Source of the DNA: Njordibacter sp905182035
GTDB lineage: Bacteria; Pseudomonadota; Gammaproteobacteria; Pseudomonadales; Balneatricaceae
Reading direction: 5' to 3'
Length of the DNA: 64,000 nt
Assembly: GCF_047730075.1 (NCBI RefSeq)
Contig: NZ_CP159831.1
Span: 1,116,001-1,180,000 of the forward strand
Positions 16,640-26,344 of this stretch are shown piece by piece. Each line of letters starts with the position of its first letter. Position 1 is the first letter of the stretch. Position numbers and translations under genes: made by a program. The notes below the pieces were generated by a model. That model ran no database searches and had not been told where the DNA came from. It worked only from the letters and a program-made list of their open reading frames with translations.

Positions 16640-18720
16640 TGAGCCATGTCAATCCAATCACCGATAACCTTCGCACCTGCTAATATATAAGGGTCTTTTT
16701 GCGCGTCATCATAGTCAAAATCGTGGTCTTCGATATCAGTTACAGGGGCTAACTGGTGGCCAAGACGCAATTCATTTATATGGGTCAAATACCAATCTTG
16801 TTGCTCCTGCCAGTATTGTTGGCGTTGACCTAAGTGAAGGCTAAGCTGTTTTGGTCTATCGCGCTCATGCTCAGCTATAGCTAACGTGTACTGCCAGTCA
16901 GCACTGCGCTGGTTACGCAGGTCTTGTTGCGCTTGCAGTCGCGGAATAATGTGTTCAAATGCAAAATAAGTTTTGTGATCAATGGCCTTAACCTGATCCC
17001 ACTTAAGGGCATGATCTTGGGTGCTTTCACCAACTTTAGTCGGGTCATCTAAACTGGGCAAAACCACATCTGGCACAACACCTTTGTGTTGGGTACTGGC
17101 CCCAGACACACGATAAAACTTGGCTTGAGTGAATTTGATCTGGCCACTAGACAGGTCGCCAAACGTTTGCACTGTACCCTTGCCATAGGTTTGACTGCCG
17201 ACGATTAAGGCGCGTTTGTAATCTTGCATTGCGGCTGCAAAAATCTCTGAGGCTGAGGCACTATAGCGATTGATGAGGACAACCATAGGCCCGTTGTAAG
17301 CTAACAAAGGGTTGCGGTCCATTTGTTTTTGGATCACACCATCGGCGTAACGAACCTGCACCGTAGTGCCTGTTTCGATAAATAGCCCTGTGAGTTGATT
17401 GGCCTCCCGCAACGATCCACCACCGTTGTTGCGCAGGTCAATGACAATGCCATTAATAGACTCGCCTTTCAGCTCCTGAAGCAGGTCGTATACGTCACGA
17501 GTAGTGCTGCGATAGTTGGTGTCACCGCTTTGCGCGGCAGCAAAGTCCATATAAAAAGTTGGCAAAGTGATGACGCCAATTTTTCTGATGCCCTGCTCAG
17601 TTTCTATTTCAATCACTGATTTTTTTGCAGCTTGATCGTCTAAGGTAACTTTGTTACGGCGAATTTGGATGGTCTTTTTGGTTTGTTGTAAATCCCCACC
17701 TGGGATAATTTGTAAATTTATTAAAGTGCCTTTTGGTCCTCTGATTTGATCAACTACATCATCTAAACGCCATCCCAAGATTTCCTGAATTGCCTCACCA
17801 TCTTGGGCCACACCGACAATATAGTCAGAGGCCTGGAGGTCGCCAGCTTTATCAGCTGGCCCTCCTACCACTAGGCGAACAACTTTAGTGTAATCATCGT
17901 CGCGCTGCAACACTGCACCAATGCCTTCCAAGGATAAGCTCATGTCAATATTAAAGTCTTCAACATTACGCGGTGAAAGATAGGTGGTGTGCGGATCTGT
18001 AACTGTGGTGATGCTGTTACTTACTGCTTGATATGCGTCTTTAAGCTGCACTTGCAACACTCGTTTACGCATACTTGTGTAACGTTTTTTTAAACGTTGC
18101 TTAATTTCATCAACGGTTTCATTGTCCAGTTGCCCATTAATAAAGACATTCTTTAACTGTTTACGCCAATTATCTTTGATTGCTGCTAGATTACTTAAGC
18201 GAGGATCATTAAAGGGTGATGTGCTGATATCTTCTAGCAGTTCGAAGTTAAACATCGGTTCCAATTTAGATAACGCGGTTAAATTAAAGTCGATAAACGC
18301 CAGGCGCCTTTGTTGCAGGAGATTGTAAAGCTGAGCCATAGGCACCAAATCACCTTTCACCAGTAGGTCGTCAAGTTCTCTATTGAGATAGTTAAATGGG
18401 GCTAGGTCTGCTTTGCTAAAGTAAATATGCTGAGGGTCGAGTAACTTTAAATAACGGAAAAAAACATCACTGGCAAACTGGTCGTCAAGTTCTCTGTGTT
18501 GATAATGCTGGCGATCTAACAACTGAATAATTTCTTGGGTTAACAAACCCTGCTGCTGAGTGAATCTAATTTCCACCAGGGCATCATTAGAATTAGTCTG
18601 TGCCGTTACAAGTGGCGCTACAAAAAAGCTTGCTATGAGTAACAAATTAGCCAATAGTCGGTGCCAGTATATGGCTACGGAAAAGCTGTACAAAGTGGTG
18701 AAAAGAGTATCAGGAATCAT
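16636..18720 (-). CDS. prc: Carboxy-terminal (tail-specific) processing protease
   Basis: Prc is a periplasmic S41 protease that trims or degrades proteins at their C-termini, including lipoproteins and cell-wall hydrolases. The 694 residues include a signal segment (hydrophobic residues 22-40), an N-terminal helical domain, a PDZ domain at about 255-345, and the S41 catalytic core: IDLRNNGGGS at 427-436, catalytic Ser491 in YSASASEIFAAAMQD and Lys514 in TYGKGTVQ. A C-terminal helical domain (DUF3340-like) follows. The gene converges on the CoA-transferase remnant, and its upstream region is shared with the divergent aminopeptidase gene. Confidence 0.95.
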   Translation of the reverse strand: MIPDTLFTTLYSFSVAIYWHRLLANLLLIASFFVAPLVTAQTNSNDALVEIRFTQQQGLLTQEIIQLLDRQHYQHRELDDQFASDVFFRYLKLLDPQHIYFSKADLAPFNYLNRELDDLLVKGDLVPMAQLYNLLQQRRLAFIDFNLTALSKLEPMFNFELLEDISTSPFNDPRLSNLAAIKDNWRKQLKNVFINGQLDNETVDEIKQRLKKRYTSMRKRVLQVQLKDAYQAVSNSITTVTDPHTTYLSPRNVEDFNIDMSLSLEGIGAVLQRDDDYTKVVRLVVGGPADKAGDLQASDYIVGVAQDGEAIQEILGWRLDDVVDQIRGPKGTLINLQIIPGGDLQQTKKTIQIRRNKVTLDDQAAKKSVIEIETEQGIRKIGVITLPTFYMDFAAAQSGDTNYRSTTRDVYDLLQELKGESINGIVIDLRNNGGGSLREANQLTGLFIETGTTVQVRYADGVIQKQMDRNPLLAYNGPMVVLINRYSASASEIFAAAMQDYKRALIVGSQTYGKGTVQTFGDLSSGQIKFTQAKFYRVSGASTQHKGVVPDVVLPSLDDPTKVGESTQDHALKWDQVKAIDHKTYFAFEHIIPRLQAQQDLRNQRSADWQYTLAIAEHERDRPKQLSLHLGQRQQYWQEQQDWYLTHINELRLGHQLAPVTDIEDHDFDYDDAQKDPYILAGAKVIGDWIDMAH

Positions 18721-18921
18721 AGATAAGAGCGTGGCCTTTAAACTGGCAAGTAGGGTTGAGCATCAAAAGCTTAGTTTAAGCTATACTAGCCTAATTTTAG
18801 TGAGTTTTTCAAACGTCTCAGGTCAATGTAAGGTAATTTACTAATGCTTTACAGAATCGTTACGTTTGCAACCCAGAATGTGACAAAGCTAAACCTTTAA
18901 AACAATGGAATAAGAAACATT

Positions 18922-20208
18922 ATGCCACAACGAACCTACCTTGACGGATTGATGAGTTTTATTAGCGATTCACCCACTCCTTTTCATGCAGTAGCTTCAA
19001 TGGTGAGCCAATTCAGAGCGGCTGGCTACAGCCAACTTGATGTGTCAGATACATGGCAGTTAGAGGCGGGAGGGCGCTATTTTATTACCCGCAATGATTC
19101 AACCATATTAGCCTTCCAGTTGCCCCAAAAAAATGCTTTGCAACGCCTTCACATGGTGGGTGCTCATACGGATAGCCCATGTTTGAAGGTTAAGCCGAAC
19201 CCAGAAATACGACGTAAAGGCTATCAGCAGTTGGGTGTTGAGGTTTATGGTGGTGCATTATTACATCCATGGTTTGATCGTGATTTGTCTTTGGCGGGCC
19301 GGGTTGTTAGCCGGGATGTTAAAGGTCAGCTGGTAAGACATTTGCTTGATTTTAAACGCCCTGTGGCATGTATTCCAAGCTTAGCTATACACCTAGACCG
19401 AGAAGCTAACAAAGACCATAGTGTGAACCCACAAACAGATTTGCCAGTTCTATTAGGCCAATCACTGGGTGATGATTTTAGCCTGCGTTCGCTGCTTGCA
19501 GATGAGTTAAAGGCTAATGGTCACAAAGTTAATCAGGTGATTGATTATGAGTTGAGTTTTTACGACTTTCAGGCCCCTGCCTTAGTGGGAATAAAGCAAG
19601 AATTTTTGGCAGCTGCTCGGTTAGATAATTTGTTGAGTTGTTATATAGGGTTAACAGCAATGATTGGTGCTCAAACGGATCAAGGCATGTTATTAATCTG
19701 TAATGACCACGAAGAAGTGGGAAGTCAGTCGGCAGAAGGCGCTCAGGGTAGTTTCTTAATGTCTGTGTTGCAGCGTATTTATCCAACGGCTGAACTGTTG
19801 CATCAAGTATTAAATGCGTCCACTTTTATTTCCGCAGACAATGCTCATGGGGTACATCCTAATTTTACCAATAAACACGACAACCAACATGGGCCTAAGT
19901 TAAATCAGGGGCCAGTGATTAAGGTCAACGCAAACCAGCGCTATGCTACCAATGCGGTCACCAGTGCAATGGTGAAAGAGTTGGCTGCACAAGTGGATTT
20001 GCCAATCCAAACCTTTGTGGTGCGCAGTGATATGGGTTGCGGCAGCACTATCGGGCCAATTACTGCAGCTCAACTAGGTGTGCGGACTCTGGACTTGGGT
20101 GTGCCTACTTTTGCAATGCACTCCATCCGCGAACTTGCGGGCAGTGACGATGCGCAGACTACCCACAAATTACTACAGAAGTTTTTTGAAACGGAGATGA
20201 CTGTTTAG
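18922..20208 (+). CDS. apeB: M18 family aspartyl aminopeptidase
   Basis: A 428-residue cytosolic dinuclear-zinc aminopeptidase that removes N-terminal acidic residues. Family landmarks: SPTPFHAV at 17-24, the metal-binding H82 in AHTDSPCLKVKP, GGALLHPWFDRDL, RLDNLLS, NDHEEVGSQSAEG carrying the catalytic and bridging Glu residues, SDMGCGSTIGP and the last ligand in AMHSIRE. The ATG at 18922 has a GGAATAAG ribosome-like sequence upstream. It is divergent from prc across 201 bases and convergent with sulA. Confidence 0.94.
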   Translation: MPQRTYLDGLMSFISDSPTPFHAVASMVSQFRAAGYSQLDVSDTWQLEAGGRYFITRNDSTILAFQLPQKNALQRLHMVGAHTDSPCLKVKPNPEIRRKGYQQLGVEVYGGALLHPWFDRDLSLAGRVVSRDVKGQLVRHLLDFKRPVACIPSLAIHLDREANKDHSVNPQTDLPVLLGQSLGDDFSLRSLLADELKANGHKVNQVIDYELSFYDFQAPALVGIKQEFLAAARLDNLLSCYIGLTAMIGAQTDQGMLLICNDHEEVGSQSAEGAQGSFLMSVLQRIYPTAELLHQVLNASTFISADNAHGVHPNFTNKHDNQHGPKLNQGPVIKVNANQRYATNAVTSAMVKELAAQVDLPIQTFVVRSDMGCGSTIGPITAAQLGVRTLDLGVPTFAMHSIRELAGSDDAQTTHKLLQKFFETEMTV

Positions 20209-20215
20209 TACCGGA

Positions 20216-20671
20216 CTATTGGTGCCTGATCAAAAAAGCGCGACTATTGCCGAGCTCTGCGGCTTGGGCTAAGTCATTAAGTTGATCATCAGCAAGGGCG
20301 CCAAACCAGCTAATAACAGCATGACAAGTGCCACTCTTTAGAGCTTGGTGGGCAAGACTCATAGTGTCGTGCTGGGCATCAGGCTTTAATAAAATAATTT
20401 TATTCAAGTCAAACCCAGCAGCCTTTAGTTGGGCTTTAGGTAATAACTTAGGGGGTGCTACCCAAGCCAACCAACGCTGATCGTGGCTTAGTTGTGCAAG
20501 CAATGGCAATAACATCTGTACATTGTTCCAGGACTCACCACGCATAATTATTTCTGTGATGTGGCTCAAATTCTGCACATGTGCTTGGTCTTCTTGAGCC
20601 CATAGGTCTAGTTGATGTTCAGCCAAAATACCATCAATACTATTGTCGGTTTGCTGCTCTTGCTGCCACAT
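20216..20671 (-). CDS. sulA: SulA-like SOS cell division inhibitor
   Basis: SulA blocks FtsZ polymerisation during the SOS response. This 151-residue protein lies directly downstream of lexA, the arrangement seen in Pseudomonas. Family features include GESWNNVQMLLPLLAQLSHDQRWLAWVAPP, LLPKAQLKAAGFDLNKIILL and a RecA-fold-like end ISWFGALADDQLNDLAQAAELGNSRAFLIR. An AGGAG ribosome site precedes the ATG. It probably shares the lexA transcript and so its LexA control. It is slightly shorter than E. coli SulA (169). Confidence 0.88.
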   Translation of the reverse strand: MWQQEQQTDNSIDGILAEHQLDLWAQEDQAHVQNLSHITEIIMRGESWNNVQMLLPLLAQLSHDQRWLAWVAPPKLLPKAQLKAAGFDLNKIILLKPDAQHDTMSLAHQALKSGTCHAVISWFGALADDQLNDLAQAAELGNSRAFLIRHQ

Positions 20672-20692
20672 AATTTTGCTCCTGTTTTACGT

Positions 20693-21301
20693 CTAGTTGC
20701 CGCGGCGGATAACACCAACGCTCAAACCTTCAATGCTTAAGTGCTGTTGCGTAAGATCGACATCAATAGGTGAAAAATCTTGGTTTTCTGCGATAAGTTG
20801 TACTTGGTTACCGTTGCGTTGAAAACGTTTCACAGTGACTTCATCATCAAGGCGCGCCACCACAACTTGTCCATTTCGTGCTTGATCTGTTTTGTGTACA
20901 GCTAATAAATCGCCATCGTAAATGCCTATGTCTTTCATGGACATACCGCTAACTTTAAGCAAATAGTCTGCCTTTGGGTAGAATAAGTTTTCTGGGATGG
21001 CACAATAGTCGCTAATATGTTCTTGCGCAAGCAGTGGGCTACCGGCTGCCACCATACCAATGATTGGTAGGCCCAAGTCGACTTCATGCATATCTGGTAC
21101 TCGTATGCCACGAGAAGCCCCTGGTATGATTTCAATAGCACCTTTTCGGGCGAGGGCTTTAATGTGTTCTTCCGCAGCATTTGGTGATTTAAAGCCGAGT
21201 TCCTTTGCGATTTCTGCTCGAGTTGGCGGATAACCTGTGTCGATAATATAGCTACGAATGCAGTCGAGTACCTGATCTTGGCGGGGGGTCAACTTAATCA
21301 T
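20693..21301 (-). CDS. lexA: SOS repressor LexA
   Basis: LexA represses DNA-damage genes and self-cleaves when RecA filaments form. The 202-residue protein has an N-terminal winged helix (KLTPRQDQVLDCIRSYI-GYPPTRAEIAKELGF), the Ala-Gly cleavage site in MVAAGSPLLA, the Ser of SGMSMKDIGI and the Lys of QVVVARLDDEVTVKRF. The frame is open 42 codons upstream, but ATG 21301 with an AGGAG ribosome site fits the family N-terminus MIKLTPRQ. Two LexA boxes and a promoter lie upstream, so the gene is autoregulated. sulA follows at a 21-base gap. Confidence 0.97.
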   Translation of the reverse strand: MIKLTPRQDQVLDCIRSYIIDTGYPPTRAEIAKELGFKSPNAAEEHIKALARKGAIEIIPGASRGIRVPDMHEVDLGLPIIGMVAAGSPLLAQEHISDYCAIPENLFYPKADYLLKVSGMSMKDIGIYDGDLLAVHKTDQARNGQVVVARLDDEVTVKRFQRNGNQVQLIAENQDFSPIDVDLTQQHLSIEGLSVGVIRRGN

Positions 21302-21331
21302 ATTACTTGCTCCTAACACAAAGTGAGTCTG

Positions 21332-21347
21332 CTGGTTGTTTGTACAG
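21332..21347. promoter_or_regulatory. LexA box, lexA-proximal
   Basis: CTGG-N8-ACAG, one mismatch from the LexA consensus CTGT-N8-ACAG. It lies 31 bases upstream of the lexA start codon, downstream of the predicted lexA -10. Confidence 0.75.
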
Positions 21348-21350
21348 TTA

Positions 21351-21366
21351 CTGTATATAATACCAG
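21351..21366. promoter_or_regulatory. LexA box, distal
   Basis: CTGT-N8-CCAG inside TACTGTATATAATACCAGTA, one arm mismatch from consensus, with the flanking TA pairs kept. Its centre is 19 bases from the first box. It covers the predicted lexA -10 hexamer and a TATAAT on the plus strand (21356-21361) that could serve dinG. Confidence 0.8.
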
Positions 21367-21384
21367 TATTATTGCCGCTGGCAA
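21357..21384 (-). promoter_or_regulatory. Predicted lexA promoter
   Basis: On the minus strand TTGCCA (21379-21384) and TATTAT (21357-21362) are separated by 16 bases. The -10 lies inside the distal LexA box, so repressor binding would exclude RNA polymerase. Confidence 0.65.
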
Positions 21385-21479
21385 GTTTTATTTTTGTTAG
21401 CCTATTTACTGTCAGCTTTTGTGGCAAAAATGGTGTACTCTTATCGCCGATTACTTGATGCTAACTATGAGCTTTCTAC

Positions 21480-23609
21480 GTGTCTGATTCTGCTGCTGTA
21501 AAACCACATATCCAACAACTTTATCGCCAGCTTGTTAAGCAGTTAAAGTTAAGGCCTCGCTGGGGCCAAAAGCAGATGATAGCGACCGTGGCTAACCATT
21601 TTTTGGCAATTAAAACTGATGGTGATGGCCACCGTAGCGACGATAACCCAGTTTGCTTAGTAGAGGCTGGCACAGGTACGGGCAAGACCTTAGCTTATAT
21701 GGTAGCGTGTTTGCCGATTGCTAAAGCATTAGAAAAAAAGTTGGTGATCGCTACGGCCACCATTGCCCTGCAGGAACAAATTGTCCAAAAGGACCTACCG
21801 GCGCTTAAGAAACACGGCGGCTATGATTTTGATTTTCGTTTAGCTAAAGGTCGGCGACGATATTTATGTGTATCTAGGCTGGATCAAGCGCTCTCTCAAA
21901 ACGCTTCTATTGACCCCACGCAAGCTTTGTTTGAGGACGAGTTGGCACTCAAACTAGATGGTCAGCAGCAAGTATTGTACAAAGATATGGTGGTGCAGCT
22001 TGGCAGCAACCAATGGGACGGCGACCGCGATGCATGGAAAGACCCTTTGGCAGAAGATCATTGGCGACCCATCACAACGGACCACAAAGGCTGCACTAAT
22101 AGACGTTGCAGCCATTTTAGTCAGTGCCCATTCTTTAAAGCTAGAGAAGGCCTAGAACAGGCCGACTGCATTGTTACTAATCATGACTTAGTTTTGGCAG
22201 ACCTAGCCCTAGGTGGTGGTGCTATTTTGCCAGCGCCAGAAGATACTATTTATATTTTTGATGAAGGCCATCATTTGGCTGATAAAACGTTAAAGCAGTT
22301 CACCCACCAACAAGGTATTCGCCAGCTTAGCCGCTGGTACGGACAAACGCGCTCTGGCTTAAAAAAGTTTTTAAAGGAATGGCAGGGTGGAGGTAAGGGT
22401 GCACAGCTTAGTGGGCAGGTTCAAGACCATGTACAAGGACTAGAGCTGCAATTGGTTAGTTTAGAACAATTTTTAGACCAGTCTGCGTTTAGGCCAGAGG
22501 ATGGTTATCAGCAACAAGAAAATTATCGTTTTTCACAGGGTATAATTCCGTCTGAATTAGTTCAAATTTGCCATGATATGGGCTTAAGTAGTGCACGCTT
22601 GGCTAGAGATTTGGGTGCATTACATGAAATGATGGATGATGTTGTTAAAGGAGACCAAAATGGCTTGCCTAAAGATCAAGCTGAAAACTACCTAGCGGCG
22701 TTTGGGGTATTACAACAAAATGCTGAGCAGCAACTTGGGTTATGGCAAGCCTATGCCAAAGTAGACCAAGAGGGCGAGGTGCCTATGGCGCGCTGGTTAC
22801 AGTATTGGCAAACAGCAGAGCGGGTAGACTTAGAACTCTCAGCAAGCCCAATAATGGCTGCTGAACTTTTACAGGAGAATTTATGGCAACGTTGTTATGG
22901 CGCCTTATTAACTTCCGCTACGCTTACCGCCCTTGGTCGCTTTGACCGCTTAATAACTCACGCAGGGATAAATCCACACAGCACCATGCTAGCGCTTGCG
23001 AGTCCCTTTGATTTTGCCAAGTCGCAGATATGTGTACCTAAAGAGGCGATTGAACCAGGGCCTGAGGCCGTGTTTGTAGATCATCTAATTATAGGCCTCA
23101 AAGCCCAGCTAAATAAAGCTGAAGCTAGCCTAGTATTGTTTACCTCACGGCGGGTGATGCAGTTGGTATTTGAAGGTATTGGAGAGCAGTGGCAAGATCT
23201 GATCTTGCAACAAGGTGAGTCTTCTAAACAGCGTTTATTGGATCAGCATAAAAAACGTATCGATGACGGTGAAGGCAGTGTTTTGTTTGGCTTGGCAAGT
23301 TTTGCAGAAGGCATCGATTTACCTGGCGATTATTTAACTCATGTGGTTATAACGCGGTTGCCATTTACGGTGCCAGATCGCCCAGTACCATCTGCCCTTG
23401 CTGAGTGGATTGAGAAGTCTGGTGGTAACAGTTTTGCTGAACTGTCGGTGCCCGAAGCAAGTGTTAGGTTGGTCCAGGCCACAGGTCGTTTGTTACGTAA
23501 AGAAGACGACAAAGGCCGTATTACTATTTTGGATAAGCGTATCCTCAGCAAACGTTATGGTCAACAACTTTTGCAGGCCTTACCGCCTTATGAACGGCGG
23601 TTTGATTAA
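21480..23609 (+). CDS. dinG: ATP-dependent DNA helicase DinG
   Basis: DinG is an XPD-like 5'-3' helicase that resolves R-loops and other structures after DNA damage. The 709-residue protein has Walker A AGTGTGKT at 63-70, an iron-sulfur cysteine set (RYLC at about 120, then CTNRRC and CPF), the DEGH box and the C-terminal motifs GLASFAEGIDLPGD and VQATGRLLR. The start is GTG. It is divergent from lexA and the two LexA boxes lie between them, so SOS control of dinG is likely, as in E. coli. Confidence 0.95.
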   Translation: MSDSAAVKPHIQQLYRQLVKQLKLRPRWGQKQMIATVANHFLAIKTDGDGHRSDDNPVCLVEAGTGTGKTLAYMVACLPIAKALEKKLVIATATIALQEQIVQKDLPALKKHGGYDFDFRLAKGRRRYLCVSRLDQALSQNASIDPTQALFEDELALKLDGQQQVLYKDMVVQLGSNQWDGDRDAWKDPLAEDHWRPITTDHKGCTNRRCSHFSQCPFFKAREGLEQADCIVTNHDLVLADLALGGGAILPAPEDTIYIFDEGHHLADKTLKQFTHQQGIRQLSRWYGQTRSGLKKFLKEWQGGGKGAQLSGQVQDHVQGLELQLVSLEQFLDQSAFRPEDGYQQQENYRFSQGIIPSELVQICHDMGLSSARLARDLGALHEMMDDVVKGDQNGLPKDQAENYLAAFGVLQQNAEQQLGLWQAYAKVDQEGEVPMARWLQYWQTAERVDLELSASPIMAAELLQENLWQRCYGALLTSATLTALGRFDRLITHAGINPHSTMLALASPFDFAKSQICVPKEAIEPGPEAVFVDHLIIGLKAQLNKAEASLVLFTSRRVMQLVFEGIGEQWQDLILQQGESSKQRLLDQHKKRIDDGEGSVLFGLASFAEGIDLPGDYLTHVVITRLPFTVPDRPVPSALAEWIEKSGGNSFAELSVPEASVRLVQATGRLLRKEDDKGRITILDKRILSKRYGQQLLQALPPYERRFD

Positions 23610-23693
23610 TAAGCCATTAAGGCTAATCAAGGTGTTTTGTGTAATGGCCTTAAACTCTCTATACTGCTTCGTTGTAGTTTATCTTACTAGGGC

Positions 23694-24950
23694 GTGCTCG
23701 CCTCTCAATGGAAATTCACCTTGAAATCAAATGATTCAAAAGCCACTGATCAGAACTGGTCACTGGACGATTTTGTCGTCCCGCAAGAGGAAGGTAAAAC
23801 ACGCTTTCATGATTTGGACTTACCTGACCAAGTTATGCAAGGTGTTGCAGCCCTGGGGTATGAATATTGCAGTCCCATACAAGCACTAACCTTACCGCAA
23901 TCTTTGGACGGAAAAGACGTTACTGGTAGAGCCCAGACTGGCTCGGGTAAAACTGCCGCTTTTTTACTCAGTATGATTACCGATTTTTTAGACTTTCCTA
24001 TTGAAGGTCCACGTCGCTTAGGCACCCCAAGAGCTCTGATTATTGCACCAACCCGTGAGCTGGTGATGCAAATCGCCAGTGATGCTGAAGACCTTACCCG
24101 GTTTTGTGATGTCAACGTACAGCAACTTGTTGGTGGGATGGATTTTGAAGCTCAGCAAAAGCAATTACAAAAACGGCACACCGACATCATGGTCGCTACA
24201 CCGGGTCGATTGTTAGATTTCTGTCGCCGAGGCCATGTCAATCTGCGTGAAGTAGAGGTGGTTGTTTTGGACGAAGCAGATCGTATGCTGAGTATGGGCT
24301 TTATCCCCGATGTGCGGGCAATTTTACGCCAAACGCCAAACAAAGAAGATCGCCAAACTTTGTTATTTAGTGCTACCTTTAGTGAGCAGATATTACGCTT
24401 AGCGGAGCAATGGACTTTTAACCCAGTGCATGTAGAAATTGAGTCAGATGAACTGGCTTCGGCGACTGTTGAGCAACGTTTTTACTCTGTAGCCCGTGCT
24501 GATAAATATAAAGTGTTACTCAATTGTCTAAAAACTATGGGCGTAGAACGTGCCATTGTTTTTGCTAATCGGCGCCACATTACCCGGGATTTGGCCGAGA
24601 AATTGCAGAAAGACGGCATAAAAAGTGCACTTTTGTCGGGTGAAGTTGCACAAGTAAAAAGGGTTAAAACCTTAGAACGATTCCGCAGTGGTGATACGCC
24701 TATTTTAGTGGCCACAGATGTGGCGGGCCGAGGCATTCATGTGGATGGAGTGAGCCATGTTTTTAACTACGACCTACCAGAAGAGTTAGAAGACTACGTG
24801 CACCGTATTGGGCGCACAGGCCGTGCAGGTGCCTCTGGAATTTCCATTAGTTTTGCCTCCGAAGACGATGCTTTTATAATCCCTGATCTAGAAATAATGT
24901 TGGGGAAACGTTTAGACTGTGAGCCTACACCTAGTGCATTGCTAGTGTAA
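23694..24950 (+). CDS. rhlB: DEAD-box RNA helicase RhlB
   Basis: RhlB unwinds RNA and in gammaproteobacteria works with RNase E in RNA decay. The 418 residues carry the Q motif (CSPIQALTLP), Walker A AQTGSGKT at 80-87, APTRELVMQI, DEAD at 193-196, SAT in LFSATFS and HRIGRTGRAG. The sequence resembles Pseudomonas RhlB (VGGMDFEAQQKQL, VATPGRLLDF) more than E. coli. The N-terminal 30 residues are poorly conserved and the GTG start is uncertain; no strong ribosome site is visible. The basic C-terminal tail of E. coli RhlB is absent. Confidence 0.9.
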   Translation: MLASQWKFTLKSNDSKATDQNWSLDDFVVPQEEGKTRFHDLDLPDQVMQGVAALGYEYCSPIQALTLPQSLDGKDVTGRAQTGSGKTAAFLLSMITDFLDFPIEGPRRLGTPRALIIAPTRELVMQIASDAEDLTRFCDVNVQQLVGGMDFEAQQKQLQKRHTDIMVATPGRLLDFCRRGHVNLREVEVVVLDEADRMLSMGFIPDVRAILRQTPNKEDRQTLLFSATFSEQILRLAEQWTFNPVHVEIESDELASATVEQRFYSVARADKYKVLLNCLKTMGVERAIVFANRRHITRDLAEKLQKDGIKSALLSGEVAQVKRVKTLERFRSGDTPILVATDVAGRGIHVDGVSHVFNYDLPEELEDYVHRIGRTGRAGASGISISFASEDDAFIIPDLEIMLGKRLDCEPTPSALLV

Positions 24951-24961
24951 TAGGAATCTCA

Positions 24962-25984
24962 ATGAATTTTCAACATCGAGTGGCTGTGATTGGCGGCGGT
25001 AGTTTTGGCACAGTATTGGCTAATATTGTCGCCCATAATGGGTTCCCCGTACGTCTGTGGCTACGTGACCAAGCCCTAGCCGAAGAAATGCGTCAAACAC
25101 GTGTTAACTCTCGCTACGTGCCTGGGCTAGATTTGCATGCAGACCTAGAAATCGTCACTGATCTCAGTTTGTGCATTAGTAATGCAGACACGGTTATATT
25201 TTCGGTGCCAAGCAAAGCCTTTAGGGGCTTACTAGAGCACGCTAAAGCCTACATCAACCCACAGCAATACTTGGTTACGACGGCAAAAGGTATTGAACCA
25301 GATAACTTTTTATTGATGAGCCAGGTGCTAGAAGTCTACTTTCCTGATAACCCTATTGGTGTGATCAGCGGTCCAAATTTGGCAAAAGAAGTGGCAGCTA
25401 AACACTTAACAGGTACTGTAATTGCTAGTGATAACGAAGCTCTACGTCAGCAAGTACAGGACATATTGCAGTGCCATTTTTTTCGTGTGTATGCTAGCAA
25501 TGATCGCTACGGCACGGAGTTAGGTGGTGCACTAAAAAATATCTATGCCATTGCTGCGGGTCTTAGTGCAGCTATGGGCATGGGCGAAAATACTCGCAGT
25601 ATGTTGTTAACGCGTAGCTTGGCCGAAATGAGCCGCTTAGCGGTGCACATGGGCGCTAACCCTATGACATTCTTAGGTCTGGCTGGGGTTGGAGACTTAA
25701 TTGTTACCTGTATGTCTCCTTTGAGCCGGAACTACAGGGTAGGTTACGCCTTAGGCCAAGGTAAAGGCCTAGATGAGGCTATAGCCGAATTGGGAGAGGT
25801 TGCCGAAGGTGTAAATACCCTCGCCTTAGTGAAGAAAAAAGCTGATCAGTTACAGATTAATATGCCTTTAGTAGATGGCCTTTATGCATTAGTTTACCAA
25901 GGTGCAGATGTTTCTACTGTTGCACAATCGCTCATGACACGAGATCAAAATTCAGATGTTGAGTTTGTGCTAAAACGAAGTTAA
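24962..25984 (+). CDS. gpsA: NAD(P)-dependent glycerol-3-phosphate dehydrogenase
   Basis: GpsA reduces dihydroxyacetone phosphate to sn-glycerol 3-phosphate for phospholipid synthesis. The 340-residue protein starts with the Rossmann motif GGGSFGT at 11-17. It contains SVPSKAFR, KGIEPDN, ISGPNLAKEVA, the catalytic Lys in GGALKNIYAIAAG, NTRSMLLTRSLAEM and GLAGVGDLIVTCMSPLSRN. An AGGAA ribosome site lies six bases before the ATG. It is 11 bases from rhlB and is followed by the DUF4389 gene and sixA, a Pseudomonas-like order. Confidence 0.97.
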   Translation: MNFQHRVAVIGGGSFGTVLANIVAHNGFPVRLWLRDQALAEEMRQTRVNSRYVPGLDLHADLEIVTDLSLCISNADTVIFSVPSKAFRGLLEHAKAYINPQQYLVTTAKGIEPDNFLLMSQVLEVYFPDNPIGVISGPNLAKEVAAKHLTGTVIASDNEALRQQVQDILQCHFFRVYASNDRYGTELGGALKNIYAIAAGLSAAMGMGENTRSMLLTRSLAEMSRLAVHMGANPMTFLGLAGVGDLIVTCMSPLSRNYRVGYALGQGKGLDEAIAELGEVAEGVNTLALVKKKADQLQINMPLVDGLYALVYQGADVSTVAQSLMTRDQNSDVEFVLKRS

Positions 25985-26047
25985 TCACTTGAAATATGGA
26001 TGAATAGCCCCTATGTTAAAAGCATTGGAGCTAACAGAGTAAAAACT

Positions 26048-26344
26048 ATGCAAGCATTTAAAAATAACCTGACATCAGAAGCCTTTTGGCTGCGCTTAGT
26101 GTTTATGTTGCTGAGTTTGTTGTTGGTAGAAATTGCAGCGTCGATATTGACACTATTAGTTGCTGGCCAGTTTCTGTATCGTTTATTTAATGAATCCAGC
26201 CACCATACAATACTGCAGTTTAGTAATAGTTTAGGGCGCTTTATTCTTCACAGCTATCGGTTCTTGTCTTACCAAACTGAAAGCAAACCCTTTCCATTTA
26301 GTGATTGGCCAGAGCCAGAAGATTTGCCGCAGTCCGAAGACTAA
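26048..26344 (+). CDS. DUF4389 membrane protein
   Basis: A roughly 98-residue inner-membrane protein of unknown function. It has one or two hydrophobic segments (LRLVFMLLSLLLVEIAASILTLLVAG), then a soluble tail ending in the conserved KPFPFSDWPEPED block typical of DUF4389. I prefer ATG 26048 (MQAFKNNL), which matches the usual distance to the WLRLVFM segment; an in-frame ATG at 26000 would add 16 residues. The gene sits between gpsA and sixA and its stop overlaps the sixA start by one base (TAATG). Confidence 0.87.
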   Translation: MQAFKNNLTSEAFWLRLVFMLLSLLLVEIAASILTLLVAGQFLYRLFNESSHHTILQFSNSLGRFILHSYRFLSYQTESKPFPFSDWPEPEDLPQSED

